64,000 bases of DNA from Rhodospirillales bacterium (GTDB lineage: Bacteria > Pseudomonadota > Alphaproteobacteria > Reyranellales > Reyranellaceae): contig JACPOB010000045.1 of the NCBI GenBank assembly GCA_016185145.1, forward strand, positions 124,001 through 188,000, given 5' to 3'. Under the pieces are notes generated by a model that was not told the DNA's origin, did not search any database, and saw only the letters and a program-made list of their open reading frames with translations. The stretch's first letter is position 1; each line of letters starts with the position of its first letter. Both the position numbers and the translations under genes were made by a program. Below, in pieces: positions 1-8,219 of this stretch.

Positions 1-59
1 TGGGATGTAGTTGATCGGCGAAGGTCGGGCCGGGATAGTGCCGCACGAAGGATGTCTTG

Positions 60-1034
60 ATGAAGATCGCTTTTGCCGGATTTTTTGCCATCCGACTCGC
101 CGAGATGGTGCGCAGCTACCTGTCGATTCCCTGCAAGACCGTCGAGGGGGACGAGACGGCGATCCTGCCGGACTTGGCTGATGCCGACGTGCTGGTGTCG
201 ATGGGTTTTACGCCGCCGATGGCCGAGGCGGCGCCTCGCTTGCGCCTGGTGCAGGTGCCGGGTGCGGGCCTCGATCGCATCGACCGCAGCGTCATGCGGC
301 CGGGCCTGCGGCTCGCCAACGCCTACGGCCACGAGGCCGGCATCGCCGAGTATATCATGGGCGCGATGCTGTCGCTGACGCGTTCGTTCGGCAGCCTCGA
401 TGCCAGCCTGCGCAAGGGCCGCTGGGACAGCCAGTGGGCGGTCGGCACGCCGATGCCGCCGCCGTCGCCCGAGCTTGCCGGCAAGACCTTGGGCATCCTG
501 GGCTTCGGCCATATCGGCGAGGCGCTTGCCCGCCGTGCCGCCGCCTTCGACATGCAGGTCTGCGCCGTGCGGCGACAGGCCCAGAAGGACGTGCCGGCAG
601 GCGTATCGTTCATCGGCGGTCCCGATCGCCTCGACGAGGTGCTGCGTTCCGCCGACTATCTCGCCATCACGCTCTCGCTCTCGCCCGAGACGCGCAATCT
701 GCTGGACGATCGCCGTTTGGCTTTGATGAAGCCCAGTGCCTACCTGATCAATGTCGCGCGGGCCGAGATCGTCGACGAGGGCGCGCTCTACCGTTCGCTG
801 AGCGGCGGCAGGCTCGCCGGCGCGGCCCTCGATGTCTGGTACCGCTATCCCACGGCGCCGGGACCGACCTTGCCCGCCAACCAACCCTTCCATGAGCTCG
901 CCAACGTCATTCTCACGCCGCACGTCTCCGGCTGGACCGAGGGCATGCTCGAGGCGCGGGCGAAGCTGATAGCGGGCAACATCGAGCGCACGGCGCGCGG
1001 CGAGCGGCCGCTGAACGAGATCGACCCACGGTGA
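60..1034 (+). CDS. D-isomer-specific 2-hydroxyacid dehydrogenase
   Basis: A 324-residue cytoplasmic NAD(P)-dependent dehydrogenase expected to interconvert a 2-keto acid and a D-2-hydroxy acid. The Rossmann dinucleotide motif GFGHIG lies near residues 148-153. The family's catalytic Arg (NVARAEIV, about residue 234) and catalytic His (LTPHVSGW, about residue 288) are both present. Length is normal for the family. An in-frame TTG lies one codon upstream at 57, but GAAGGA at 47-52 is ideally spaced for the ATG at 60. The following MFS transporter gene overlaps the stop by 4 bp (GTGA), so the two are probably co-translated and the carrier may import the substrate. The actual substrate cannot be read from the sequence. 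Confidence 0.88.
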   Translation: MKIAFAGFFAIRLAEMVRSYLSIPCKTVEGDETAILPDLADADVLVSMGFTPPMAEAAPRLRLVQVPGAGLDRIDRSVMRPGLRLANAYGHEAGIAEYIMGAMLSLTRSFGSLDASLRKGRWDSQWAVGTPMPPPSPELAGKTLGILGFGHIGEALARRAAAFDMQVCAVRRQAQKDVPAGVSFIGGPDRLDEVLRSADYLAITLSLSPETRNLLDDRRLALMKPSAYLINVARAEIVDEGALYRSLSGGRLAGAALDVWYRYPTAPGPTLPANQPFHELANVILTPHVSGWTEGMLEARAKLIAGNIERTARGERPLNEIDPR

Positions 1035-2317
1035 ATCGTTGGCAGCAGCGCCTGCCGTTCTACTACGGCTGGCTGATCATCGGCATCGCCTTCGTGACGA
1101 TGGCGATTGCCGTCACGGCGCGCACGTCGTTCTCGCTGCTGTTGCCGCCCTTGATCCAGGAGTTCGGCTGGCATCGCGGCCTGGTCGCCGGCGCCTTCTC
1201 CTTCGGCTTCCTCGTGTCGGCGGTGCTGGGCCCGATCGTCGGCCGCGTCATGGATCGCAAGGGCCCGCGCATCGTGATCGAAACCGGTGTGGTCATGGTG
1301 GCAACAGGTCTGCTGCTGGCGACGGTCATCGCCAACCCCTGGCAGTTCTACGCCACGCTCGGCGTGATGGTCGGCGCGGGCGCCAACCTGATGACCTTCA
1401 CCGCCCATTCGCAGTTCCTGCCGCACTGGTTCGTGCGCCGCCGCGCGCTCGCCATCAGCGTCGCCTTCTCCGGTGTCGGCGTCGGCGCCATCGTGCTGCT
1501 GCCCTGGCTGCAGTCGATCATCGAGCGCGAGGGCTGGCGGCAGGCGTGCTGGGTCATGGGCCTGCTCATCCTGCTCGTCCTGGGACCGCTCAATCTCTTC
1601 GTCCGCCGCCGGCCGCAGGACATCGGTTTGCTGCCCGACGGCGAATCGCACGCCGCCGCGGCGACGCCGCGCGGCCAGTCGAACGTCGTCGACCGCGACT
1701 GGGTGGCGGTCGAATGGACGCTGGCGCGTGCACTCAGGACCGCGCGCTTCTGGTGGATCGCGCTCGGCTTCGTTTGCGCGCTGTTCGCCTGGTATGCCGT
1801 GCAGGTGCACCAGACCAAGTATCTTATCGAGGTCGGCTTCTCGCCGATCGTGGCGGCCTGGGCGCTGGGCATCGTGAGCGTCGTCGGCATTCCCGGCCAG
1901 ATCGGGCTCGGCGCCCTGTCGGACCGCATCGGCCGCGAATGGATATGGACGGCGGGCTGCGCGGGCTTCGCCGTCTGCTACGTCGCCCTGATCGCGCTCG
2001 AGCGCTCGCCGTCGCCTGTGCTGCTGTGGCTGATGGTGATCTCGCAGGGCTCGCTCGGCTATGCGCTCACCTCGGTGATGGGCCCGATCGTGGCGGAGAT
2101 CTTCGAAGGGCCGCATTACGGCTCGATCTTCGGGATGCTCACGGTCGCGCTGATCGGCGGCGGCGCGGCCGGCCCCTGGCTCACGGGCGTCATCCACGAT
2201 GTGACCGGCAGCTACCAGCTCGCCTTTGTCCTCGCCATCGCATGCTGCGCGGTGTCGGCGATGGCGATCTGGATCGCTGCCCCGCGCAAGGTGCGCCTGG
2301 TGCCGGGCCGCGTTTAG
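1031..2317 (+). CDS. MFS transporter, monocarboxylate/oxalate-formate type
   Basis: A 428-residue inner-membrane carrier with about 12 hydrophobic segments. The MFS loop signature appears as GRVMDRKGPR near residues 71-80 and again as a shorter GALSDRIGRE in the second half. A hydrophilic central loop (about residues 200-230) separates the two six-helix halves. Translation starts with GTG, overlapping the stop of the hydroxyacid dehydrogenase gene by 4 bp, which points to co-transcription and uptake of an organic acid. A hairpin at 2356-2381 lies about 40 bp past the stop. The substrate is inferred only from the neighbour. Confidence 0.87.
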   Translation: MNRWQQRLPFYYGWLIIGIAFVTMAIAVTARTSFSLLLPPLIQEFGWHRGLVAGAFSFGFLVSAVLGPIVGRVMDRKGPRIVIETGVVMVATGLLLATVIANPWQFYATLGVMVGAGANLMTFTAHSQFLPHWFVRRRALAISVAFSGVGVGAIVLLPWLQSIIEREGWRQACWVMGLLILLVLGPLNLFVRRRPQDIGLLPDGESHAAAATPRGQSNVVDRDWVAVEWTLARALRTARFWWIALGFVCALFAWYAVQVHQTKYLIEVGFSPIVAAWALGIVSVVGIPGQIGLGALSDRIGREWIWTAGCAGFAVCYVALIALERSPSPVLLWLMVISQGSLGYALTSVMGPIVAEIFEGPHYGSIFGMLTVALIGGGAAGPWLTGVIHDVTGSYQLAFVLAIACCAVSAMAIWIAAPRKVRLVPGRV

Positions 2318-2854
2318 CCGCGGCCCCGGCGGGCTCCATTAGTTCGGCACAGGGATTTTGGCGCTCTATGGTCCGCCAAAATTACTAGAACCAAAGTTGA
2401 CTCTATAAATAATCCGAGTTATATTAGTCTCGCGCTCGCCTCCCGGCGGCTCTGCTCTATGCATCGTTCATCCGATACTATTGCGCCCGGCGGCAGTCCT
2501 GCCGGGGCCAGGTTTCCGTCATTCCGAGCGATGCCGCCCTCAGGGCGGTTCGGTCGGGGTGAGTGAAAACGGCCAGCGAAACTAGCGAAATCGAAAAAAG
2601 CCGAAGATTCAATGGTTTAGTCGGTGTTTGCGGGACTAGCGAAATCCAGCGAAATTCATGCCGGCCAGTGGTTCAAGCCAAGGCACTCACAATGTCGCTC
2701 GTGTCGCGTTTCAAGCGACAGCGTACGACTGCCGCCAGGGGCCGAAAAACGCAGGACATCGATGGCGGACATTTCCGACGGAGTCGCGCGAACGCGATCC
2801 TGTTTGCCGTTCAGCCCGTCAAAACCCGTGGGACGAGCGCGATCCGATGCGGCG
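2318..2854. other. 537-bp intergenic region, no supported gene
   Basis: The stretch between the convergent MFS and TetR genes holds no frame with convincing protein character. It contains a terminator-like hairpin at 2356-2381, a second perfect 6-bp stem CCGCCC/GGGCGG at 2534-2548, and four copies of the heptamer AGCGAAA or its first six bases (2575, 2584, 2638 and 2648). The copies form two pairs, giving a short direct repeat ACTAGCGAAATC. AT content is higher than in the flanking genes between about 2380 and 2440. Confidence 0.5.
2356..2381. terminator. Hairpin terminator after the MFS gene (bidirectional)
   Basis: The arms TTTTGGCG and CGCCAAAA form a perfect 8-bp stem around a 10-nt loop, with T-runs usable on either strand. 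The same element, with 3 differences in 26 nt, recurs at 50181-50206. Confidence 0.6.
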
Positions 2855-3508
2855 TCACCCGGGCGGATGCGCCGGCTTGGCGCGCTGGCCTGCCGGCGTG
2901 ACAGCGCCGAACAGGATGGCGTCGATGATCTGCCGATAGCGCAGATGCAAATCGTCGATGGGAATCGGCGGCACGGCCTGGTTCGTGCCGCGCGCGCCGT
3001 CACACAGCGTCTGGGCCAGCGCCTCGAACGTGACGCCGGGCTTCAGGCTGATCTGGCGGCGCGCTTCGAGCTCCTTCAGCAGGTCGACCACCTTGGCCTG
3101 GAAGTCGATGGCGACCCTGATGATGATGTCGCGGCTGCGGCGGAACGCCTGGTCGTTGATCTCCAGCGCGTGCGGTGAGCGGGCGAGCCGGCGGCGGGCG
3201 TCGCCGTAGCGGACATTCATGGTCTCGACGAGGACATCGACCGCGCCGGCACCCGCTTCCATGGCCGCACGGCCGGCGGCGATGCCGTTGGCGATCGATG
3301 CGTGGTTGTAGAATTCCAGCCAGTAGCGGAACGCCTCCTCCTTGTTGGAGAAGTGGTGGTAGAGCGCGCGGCGGCTGAAGCCACAGAGCTGGGCGAGCCC
3401 GCTCATGGTCATCTGCTCGTAGCCATGGTCCAGGAACGCCTGCCGCAGTCTCGCTGCAAGATGTTCGGGCCGAGCGTCGGTCGAATCCATCCTTCTCATA
3501 TTGCACAA
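2855..3508 (-). CDS. TetR/AcrR-family transcriptional regulator
   Basis: A 217-residue cytoplasmic repressor-type protein. The N-terminal helix-turn-helix is clear: MTMSGLAQLCGFSRRALY around residues 37-54, followed by HHFSNKEEAFRYWL, the family's typical helix 3-4 transition. The remaining 140 residues would form the ligand and dimerisation domain and carry no recognisable signature. The start used gives MCNMRRMD; an internal Met at residue 7 is an alternative. The gene faces away from the winged-helix regulator at 3594, and the 85-bp gap between them would hold both promoters. Its target could be that gene, the upstream transporter pair or itself; the sequence does not decide. Confidence 0.85.
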   Translation of the reverse strand: MCNMRRMDSTDARPEHLAARLRQAFLDHGYEQMTMSGLAQLCGFSRRALYHHFSNKEEAFRYWLEFYNHASIANGIAAGRAAMEAGAGAVDVLVETMNVRYGDARRRLARSPHALEINDQAFRRSRDIIIRVAIDFQAKVVDLLKELEARRQISLKPGVTFEALAQTLCDGARGTNQAVPPIPIDDLHLRYRQIIDAILFGAVTPAGQRAKPAHPPG

Positions 3509-3593
3509 TAGTGAGAAATGTGAGAAGTCCTCTCCTATGGGGATGAGGGTCTTCGGGCCCCTGTGACAGAGGCTCTAACTCCGGTTCGAAGCG

Positions 3594-4553
3594 ATGGGAA
3601 CGTCGAAATCGAGCGAGGCCGTCCACATCGCGCTGACGGCCGACGACATTGCCGGTCATCCCGGCCTGCACTCGACCATCCGCCTGCAGTGCCGAGTCAT
3701 GCAGCAGACCTATGATGGCAATCCCAGGCTCTCGTCGGTGTTCGGCTCCCAGCATCGCTGGTTGATGGGTCAGGTGGCGTTTGCCCTGTACTTCCGCAGC
3801 TGCTCATCGGGCAAGGGGGGCAGCATCAGCGCCGCCCAGGTCCTCGATGCCGTCTCTCGGCATGGCGTTGCCAGCCGCAACACGGCGGATGCCTTCCTGA
3901 AGGAAATGCTGAAGTACGGCTTTGCCCGCTACGTGCCGGGTGCTGCGGACAGACGCACGCGGCCGATCGAGCCGGCGGCGGTCAGCCTCGAAGCGATGCA
4001 TGGCTGGATCGCCATGCACCTCGCGACGCTCGACCGGCTCGACCACGGGCGGCGGCTGGATACGTATCTCGGCACGCCCGGCGCGATGGCCGCGCTGCAT
4101 CCCGGCATCGCCGAAGGGCTGCTTTCGTCGGCCCGCGTGCGCAAGCCGGAGCGGACCTTCTCGCTGTTCACCTGGCTGAACAACGGCGGCGTGATCATGG
4201 ACTGGCTGATCGCCGGCATCGAGGAGACCAACGCCGAGGCCGAGCGCGTTCCGACTTCCATCGGATCGATTGCCGTCATGGCGCAGCGGCTGAACCTGTC
4301 GCGCACCCACCTGTCGCGCAAGCTCCGGGACGCCGAAGCGCTCGGCAGCATCGGTTGGCAGGGCAAGCGCGGCGAATCGGTGATGTGGGTGTCGTCGGGC
4401 TTCCGCCGCGAATACGCAATGGCCCAGGCGGTGAAGCTGGCCATCATCGACAGCGCCTTCGCGGCCTGCTTTCAACCGACGCCGGTCGACGTGTTGCCGG
4501 CGTCGCCGATGCCGCGACCACCGCGCGGCGAGGCCCTCTACGACGCGGCCTGA
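3594..4553 (+). CDS. Winged-helix DNA-binding protein, family not recognised
   Basis: A 319-residue soluble protein rich in helix-turn-helix-like segments. One candidate lies near residues 75-125 (ISAAQVLDAVSRHGVASR). A second, near residues 220-260, reads IAVMAQRLNLSRTHLSRK, followed by a basic wing-like stretch ending in ESVMWVSSGF. This suggests a tandem winged-helix or MarR-like regulator, but the overall sequence does not match a family I can name. It is divergent from the TetR gene and lies 222 bp upstream of, and co-directional with, the giant secreted protein gene, so it is a plausible regulator of that locus. Confidence 0.6.
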   Translation: MGTSKSSEAVHIALTADDIAGHPGLHSTIRLQCRVMQQTYDGNPRLSSVFGSQHRWLMGQVAFALYFRSCSSGKGGSISAAQVLDAVSRHGVASRNTADAFLKEMLKYGFARYVPGAADRRTRPIEPAAVSLEAMHGWIAMHLATLDRLDHGRRLDTYLGTPGAMAALHPGIAEGLLSSARVRKPERTFSLFTWLNNGGVIMDWLIAGIEETNAEAERVPTSIGSIAVMAQRLNLSRTHLSRKLRDAEALGSIGWQGKRGESVMWVSSGFRREYAMAQAVKLAIIDSAFAACFQPTPVDVLPASPMPRPPRGEALYDAA

Positions 4554-4775
4554 GGCTCGCTCATATTTCTTTGCCGGGAGCGTGCCGCTCCAGCTCGCCG
4601 GAACGACTGAGCCTGCTGCTGACGCAGGTTGCATAGCGCGTGCCGTTGCACACCTCGTGTGGCATGCGCGATGGTGCGTAAGAGGTACCTCGTACCCACA
4701 CAGCCCCTTCCACTTGTTGCGCCACCCCATCGGGTGGAACCTCGGCTAGGTTTTGCGCGGCGTAAAGGGGGCCTG
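4554..4775 (+). promoter_or_regulatory. Leader region of the giant secreted-protein operon
   Basis: This 222-bp gap carries an inverted repeat CACAC-CTC-GTGTG at 4649-4661 and a perfect 10-bp palindrome GAGGTACCTC at 4682-4691. Both are suitable operator candidates. A Shine-Dalgarno-like AAAGGGGG at 4765-4772 precedes the ATG at 4776. No convincing -35/-10 pair was identified. Confidence 0.35.
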
Positions 4776-7700
4776 ATGGGCACCAAGAAGCAGCCACCGT
4801 TCGAGCTGGACGACGACATCGAGTCAACGCAGGGGCTGGCGGCGCGCCGGCTACTGGTAGAAGCCGAGGCGAAATCGCGCAAAGCCAAGCAGGACGAGCG
4901 CGAACAGCATTCTCAGGGCGCGCTGGCCGAGCCGGGACTCCGCTTGGACGAGGACCAAGCCGCCCTTGCCGATCCGACAGCCACGAATGCGAGCGACCTC
5001 GGGCAGTCCGGGCCCATGACGACCGACGCATCCATGCCGGTCGATGTCAACGCGTCGAACCCGGCGACTGCGGGCAGCAGCCTTGGCGCCACGGCCGTCG
5101 GGCTGATGCCGCAGGACGGGGCGTCGCCGGTGCCGATGCAGGCCGACGATGTGTCGAGTTCCATGTCCGAAGGGGCAGTCAGTGCGGTGTTCGGCACGGT
5201 CTCGCTGTCCTCTGCCGTGACGGGCGCGGCTATGCCTGCAACGGGATCGATGGCCGTCACGACCGACCAGGCGGACTACGCACCGGGCAGCACGGCGACC
5301 TTCACCGTGGCCGGCATCGACCCCGGAAGCTCGGTCGCGTTTCAGATTGCCGACTTGCCCAGCAACCCCGGCATCAACGGCGTTGCCGATGTCTATGCGC
5401 CGTTCAGCGTGACGGATGGCGGCAACGGCGACGCCGACGGCCTCGCCAACGGCGCCGTCGTCGCTCAATGGCAGGTCCCCGCCGATGGCAGCGCCACCGG
5501 CGCCGTGCTGCAGCTCACCGCCGCTTCCGACGGCCAGACCGCGACCACGACGTTCAGCGACGCGCCCAATAAGATCGTAACGGAAAATCAAAAGGCGGGC
5601 ACGCCCGAGAGCGTGTGGGCGATCCACGGCTCGATGGACAACGAGGGAGACTCGCAGATCGAGGGCTTTGCCACGCAGATGAGCACCAATGCAGGGCAAA
5701 CCGTCTCCTTCAAGATCGACACCGCCTCGAGCGGCTATACCCTCGATATTTATCGGCTTGGCTATTACGGCGGCGGTGGCGCGCATCTCGTCACGTCTAT
5801 GCACCACAGTGGAGCGGCCAATCAGCCGACTCCGATCTTCAGAAACTCGACCAACACCGTCGATGCCGGGAACTGGTCGGTTACGGATTCCTGGGCGATC
5901 CCCAGCACCGCCGTGTCGGGGGTCTACTTCGCCAAGCTGACGACGGACTCTGGCAATTTCCAGAACATGATTCCGTTCATCGTGCGCAACGATGGCACGA
6001 CGTCGGACATGCTGTTCCAGACCAGCGACGAGACTTGGGAAGCATACAATCCCTGGGGTGGATATAATCTGTATCAAGGCCCAAGCGGATCGAACGGCGA
6101 TCGTGCCTACGCGGTCAGCTACAATCGTCCGATCGCGATGAATTCAACGGCCAACCTGGCCGGACCACAGGATTTCCTGTTTGGCGAGGAATTCGCAGCG
6201 ATCTACTGGCTGGAGCAGAACGGCTACGATGTCAGTTACATCTCGGGCATCGATGCTGCAACCAATCCGGCGCTGCTCCTCAATACCAAGTCCTACGTCG
6301 ATGTCGGTCACGACGAATATTGGTCGCAACCGCAATTTGCCAATGTAAAAGCCGCCGCCGATGCGGGTGTCGATCTCGCATTCCTGAGCGGCAATCAAAT
6401 CTACTGGGATGTTGAGCTCGCACCGAGTTTGGACGCGAGCGCCACCCCCAACCGCACCATTGTCGAATACAAGGACATCTGGAGCGGGGCGCAGCTTGAT
6501 CCGAATGGGACGAGCAATGGTGGAGCGGGCTTGTTTCGCGACCCTGTCTACGGACCCGGGACGCCCGAAAACTCGCTCTCCGGCACGATCTTCACGGTCG
6601 ACGACTTCGGCTCGCTCGACAACATCTCCATCCCTGCCAGCATGTCGCAACTCCGATTCTGGGCAAACACCAGCATCGCCAGGGGCAACGGCGGAACGTT
6701 GACGAACCTGCTTGGCTACGAGTGGGACAGCGACCTTGACAATGGCTTCCGGCCAGCCGGGCTGATCGACCTGTCGTCGACGACAAGGAACGTCAACACG
6801 CTGCTGCTGGACAACGGGGCGACCACGGGGTCCGGCACGGCAACGCACAGCCTTACTCTTTACCGCGACCCGACGAGCGGAGCCCTGGTCTTCGGCGCAG
6901 GCACGGTCATGTGGTCGTGGGGGTTGTCCAACCAGTACGTGCCATACAAGGGCCTCACGGCTCCGGTCAGCGCGGCCGTGCAGCAGTCCATGGTCAACCT
7001 GTTCGCCGACATGGGGGTGACGCCGCAGACGCTGCAGGCCAGCCTGATACTCGCCCAGGCCTCCACCGACCATACCGCGCCAACCGCCGCGATCACTTCC
7101 CCGACCAGCGGCTCGAGCATAGGCCAGGGTCAGACGGTGACCATCACCGGCACTGCGACCGACGTCGGCGGTCGAGTGGCCGGCATCGAGGTTTCGACAG
7201 ATAGTGGCGCAACATGGCATCCGGCCACTGGAACGACCAACTGGAGCTATACCTGGACGGCTTCTGGTCCGGGTACGCATGTTATCGAGGCGCGCGCCAC
7301 TGACGACAGCGTCAATCTGTCGAGCCCAGCCACGCTGAGCGTCACTGTCACGGGCACATCACTGCCTAGCCTCTTCACTGCGTCCCAGACGCCGGCGCAG
7401 ACCAATCTGAATGACGGCTTGCCGATCGAAGTCGGCGTGAAGTTCCAGTCGTCGGTTGCCGGCCTGATCACCGCCCTCAAGTTCTATCGCAGCCCCGGCG
7501 ATACGGGCGCCGACCTGCTCGACCTATGGACCGTAGGCGGAACCAACCTCGCCAGCGTCCCATTCACGAACACCTCCGCAAGCGGCTGGCAGACGGTCAA
7601 TCTGTCGACGCCAGTATCGATTGCGGCCAACACGACCTACGTCGCGTCCTACCACACGGACGGCGCCTACGTAGCGACTGAGAATTTCTTCACCACCGCC

Positions 7701-8219
7701 TACACGAGCGGAGTGCTGACTGCTCCCTCTACCACCACGGCCGGTGGCAATGGCGTCTATGCCTATGGCGGAAGCAGCACCCTCGGCATCGTCCCGACCA
7801 ACACCTTCGGTGCTGCCAATTACTGGGCCGATGTGGTGTTCACGAGTTCGGCATCGAACACCGCGCCGACGGCGGTGGCCGATATGGCCAATGCCACCGA
7901 GAAGGGTGGCGTTGGCAACAGCACGGGCGGCTCGCCGGCGACCGGCAATGTGCTGGCCAACGACACCGATCCCGACGCGGGCGACACCAAGACCGTCACC
8001 GCGGTCAGCGTCGGTGCGGTGAGCGGTACGCTGGGCACGCCGCTCGTCGGCGCCCATGGCAGCCTCGTGCTCAATGCCTCGGGGGACTTCACCTACACGG
8101 TCAACGAGACGGATCCCGCCGTACAGACGTTGCGGCAGTCGACCGATACGGTGACCGACGCCTTCAGCTACACGATGCGCGATACGGCCGGCGGACACCG
8201 TGCCGACAGCAGTCGCTGA
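4776..8219 (+). CDS. Giant type I secreted protein, N-terminal part (frameshifted)
   Basis: This frame encodes 1147 residues. A low-complexity polar N-terminus (about 1-250, no Sec signal) is followed by an N,N-dimethylformamidase large-subunit-like domain (about 262-755; motifs YRLGYYGGGG, LFGEEFAAIYWLE and VGHDEYWS). Next come an Ig-like domain (about 762-862), a DUF4082-like module (about 864-1025) and one VCBS/cadherin-like repeat (about 1027-1138) ending in an out-of-frame tail, GHRADSSR. The ATG at 4776 was chosen over an upstream in-frame start because AAAGGGGG precedes it and the upstream 49 codons look non-coding. The protein continues in another frame from about 8191. Co-direction and coupling with the exporter genes indicate type I secretion. 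Whether the amidase-like domain is active cannot be told from here. Confidence 0.8.
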   Translation: MGTKKQPPFELDDDIESTQGLAARRLLVEAEAKSRKAKQDEREQHSQGALAEPGLRLDEDQAALADPTATNASDLGQSGPMTTDASMPVDVNASNPATAGSSLGATAVGLMPQDGASPVPMQADDVSSSMSEGAVSAVFGTVSLSSAVTGAAMPATGSMAVTTDQADYAPGSTATFTVAGIDPGSSVAFQIADLPSNPGINGVADVYAPFSVTDGGNGDADGLANGAVVAQWQVPADGSATGAVLQLTAASDGQTATTTFSDAPNKIVTENQKAGTPESVWAIHGSMDNEGDSQIEGFATQMSTNAGQTVSFKIDTASSGYTLDIYRLGYYGGGGAHLVTSMHHSGAANQPTPIFRNSTNTVDAGNWSVTDSWAIPSTAVSGVYFAKLTTDSGNFQNMIPFIVRNDGTTSDMLFQTSDETWEAYNPWGGYNLYQGPSGSNGDRAYAVSYNRPIAMNSTANLAGPQDFLFGEEFAAIYWLEQNGYDVSYISGIDAATNPALLLNTKSYVDVGHDEYWSQPQFANVKAAADAGVDLAFLSGNQIYWDVELAPSLDASATPNRTIVEYKDIWSGAQLDPNGTSNGGAGLFRDPVYGPGTPENSLSGTIFTVDDFGSLDNISIPASMSQLRFWANTSIARGNGGTLTNLLGYEWDSDLDNGFRPAGLIDLSSTTRNVNTLLLDNGATTGSGTATHSLTLYRDPTSGALVFGAGTVMWSWGLSNQYVPYKGLTAPVSAAVQQSMVNLFADMGVTPQTLQASLILAQASTDHTAPTAAITSPTSGSSIGQGQTVTITGTATDVGGRVAGIEVSTDSGATWHPATGTTNWSYTWTASGPGTHVIEARATDDSVNLSSPATLSVTVTGTSLPSLFTASQTPAQTNLNDGLPIEVGVKFQSSVAGLITALKFYRSPGDTGADLLDLWTVGGTNLASVPFTNTSASGWQTVNLSTPVSIAANTTYVASYHTDGAYVATENFFTTAYTSGVLTAPSTTTAGGNGVYAYGGSSTLGIVPTNTFGAANYWADVVFTSSASNTAPTAVADMANATEKGGVGNSTGGSPATGNVLANDTDPDAGDTKTVTAVSVGAVSGTLGTPLVGAHGSLVLNASGDFTYTVNETDPAVQTLRQSTDTVTDAFSYTMRDTAGGHRADSSR

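Noticed and set aside
845..2197. Long open frame on the reverse strand of the MFS gene, and many similar long antisense frames (for example 41185-44235, 47432-49705, 24164-26056)
   Set aside because: These run opposite to well-recognised genes, have Arg/Asp/His-rich low-complexity translations typical of GC-rich shadows and no recognisable domains.
2563..3178. Rightward frames overlapping the TetR gene
   Set aside because: They are largely antisense to the clear TetR coding sequence and have no family resemblance.
8181..8219. Programmed ribosomal frameshift joining the first two parts of the giant gene
   Set aside because: A +1 shift would be needed within a short overlap, but no slippery run, rare-codon stall or following structure stands out. 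The microhomology junction explains the break without it.
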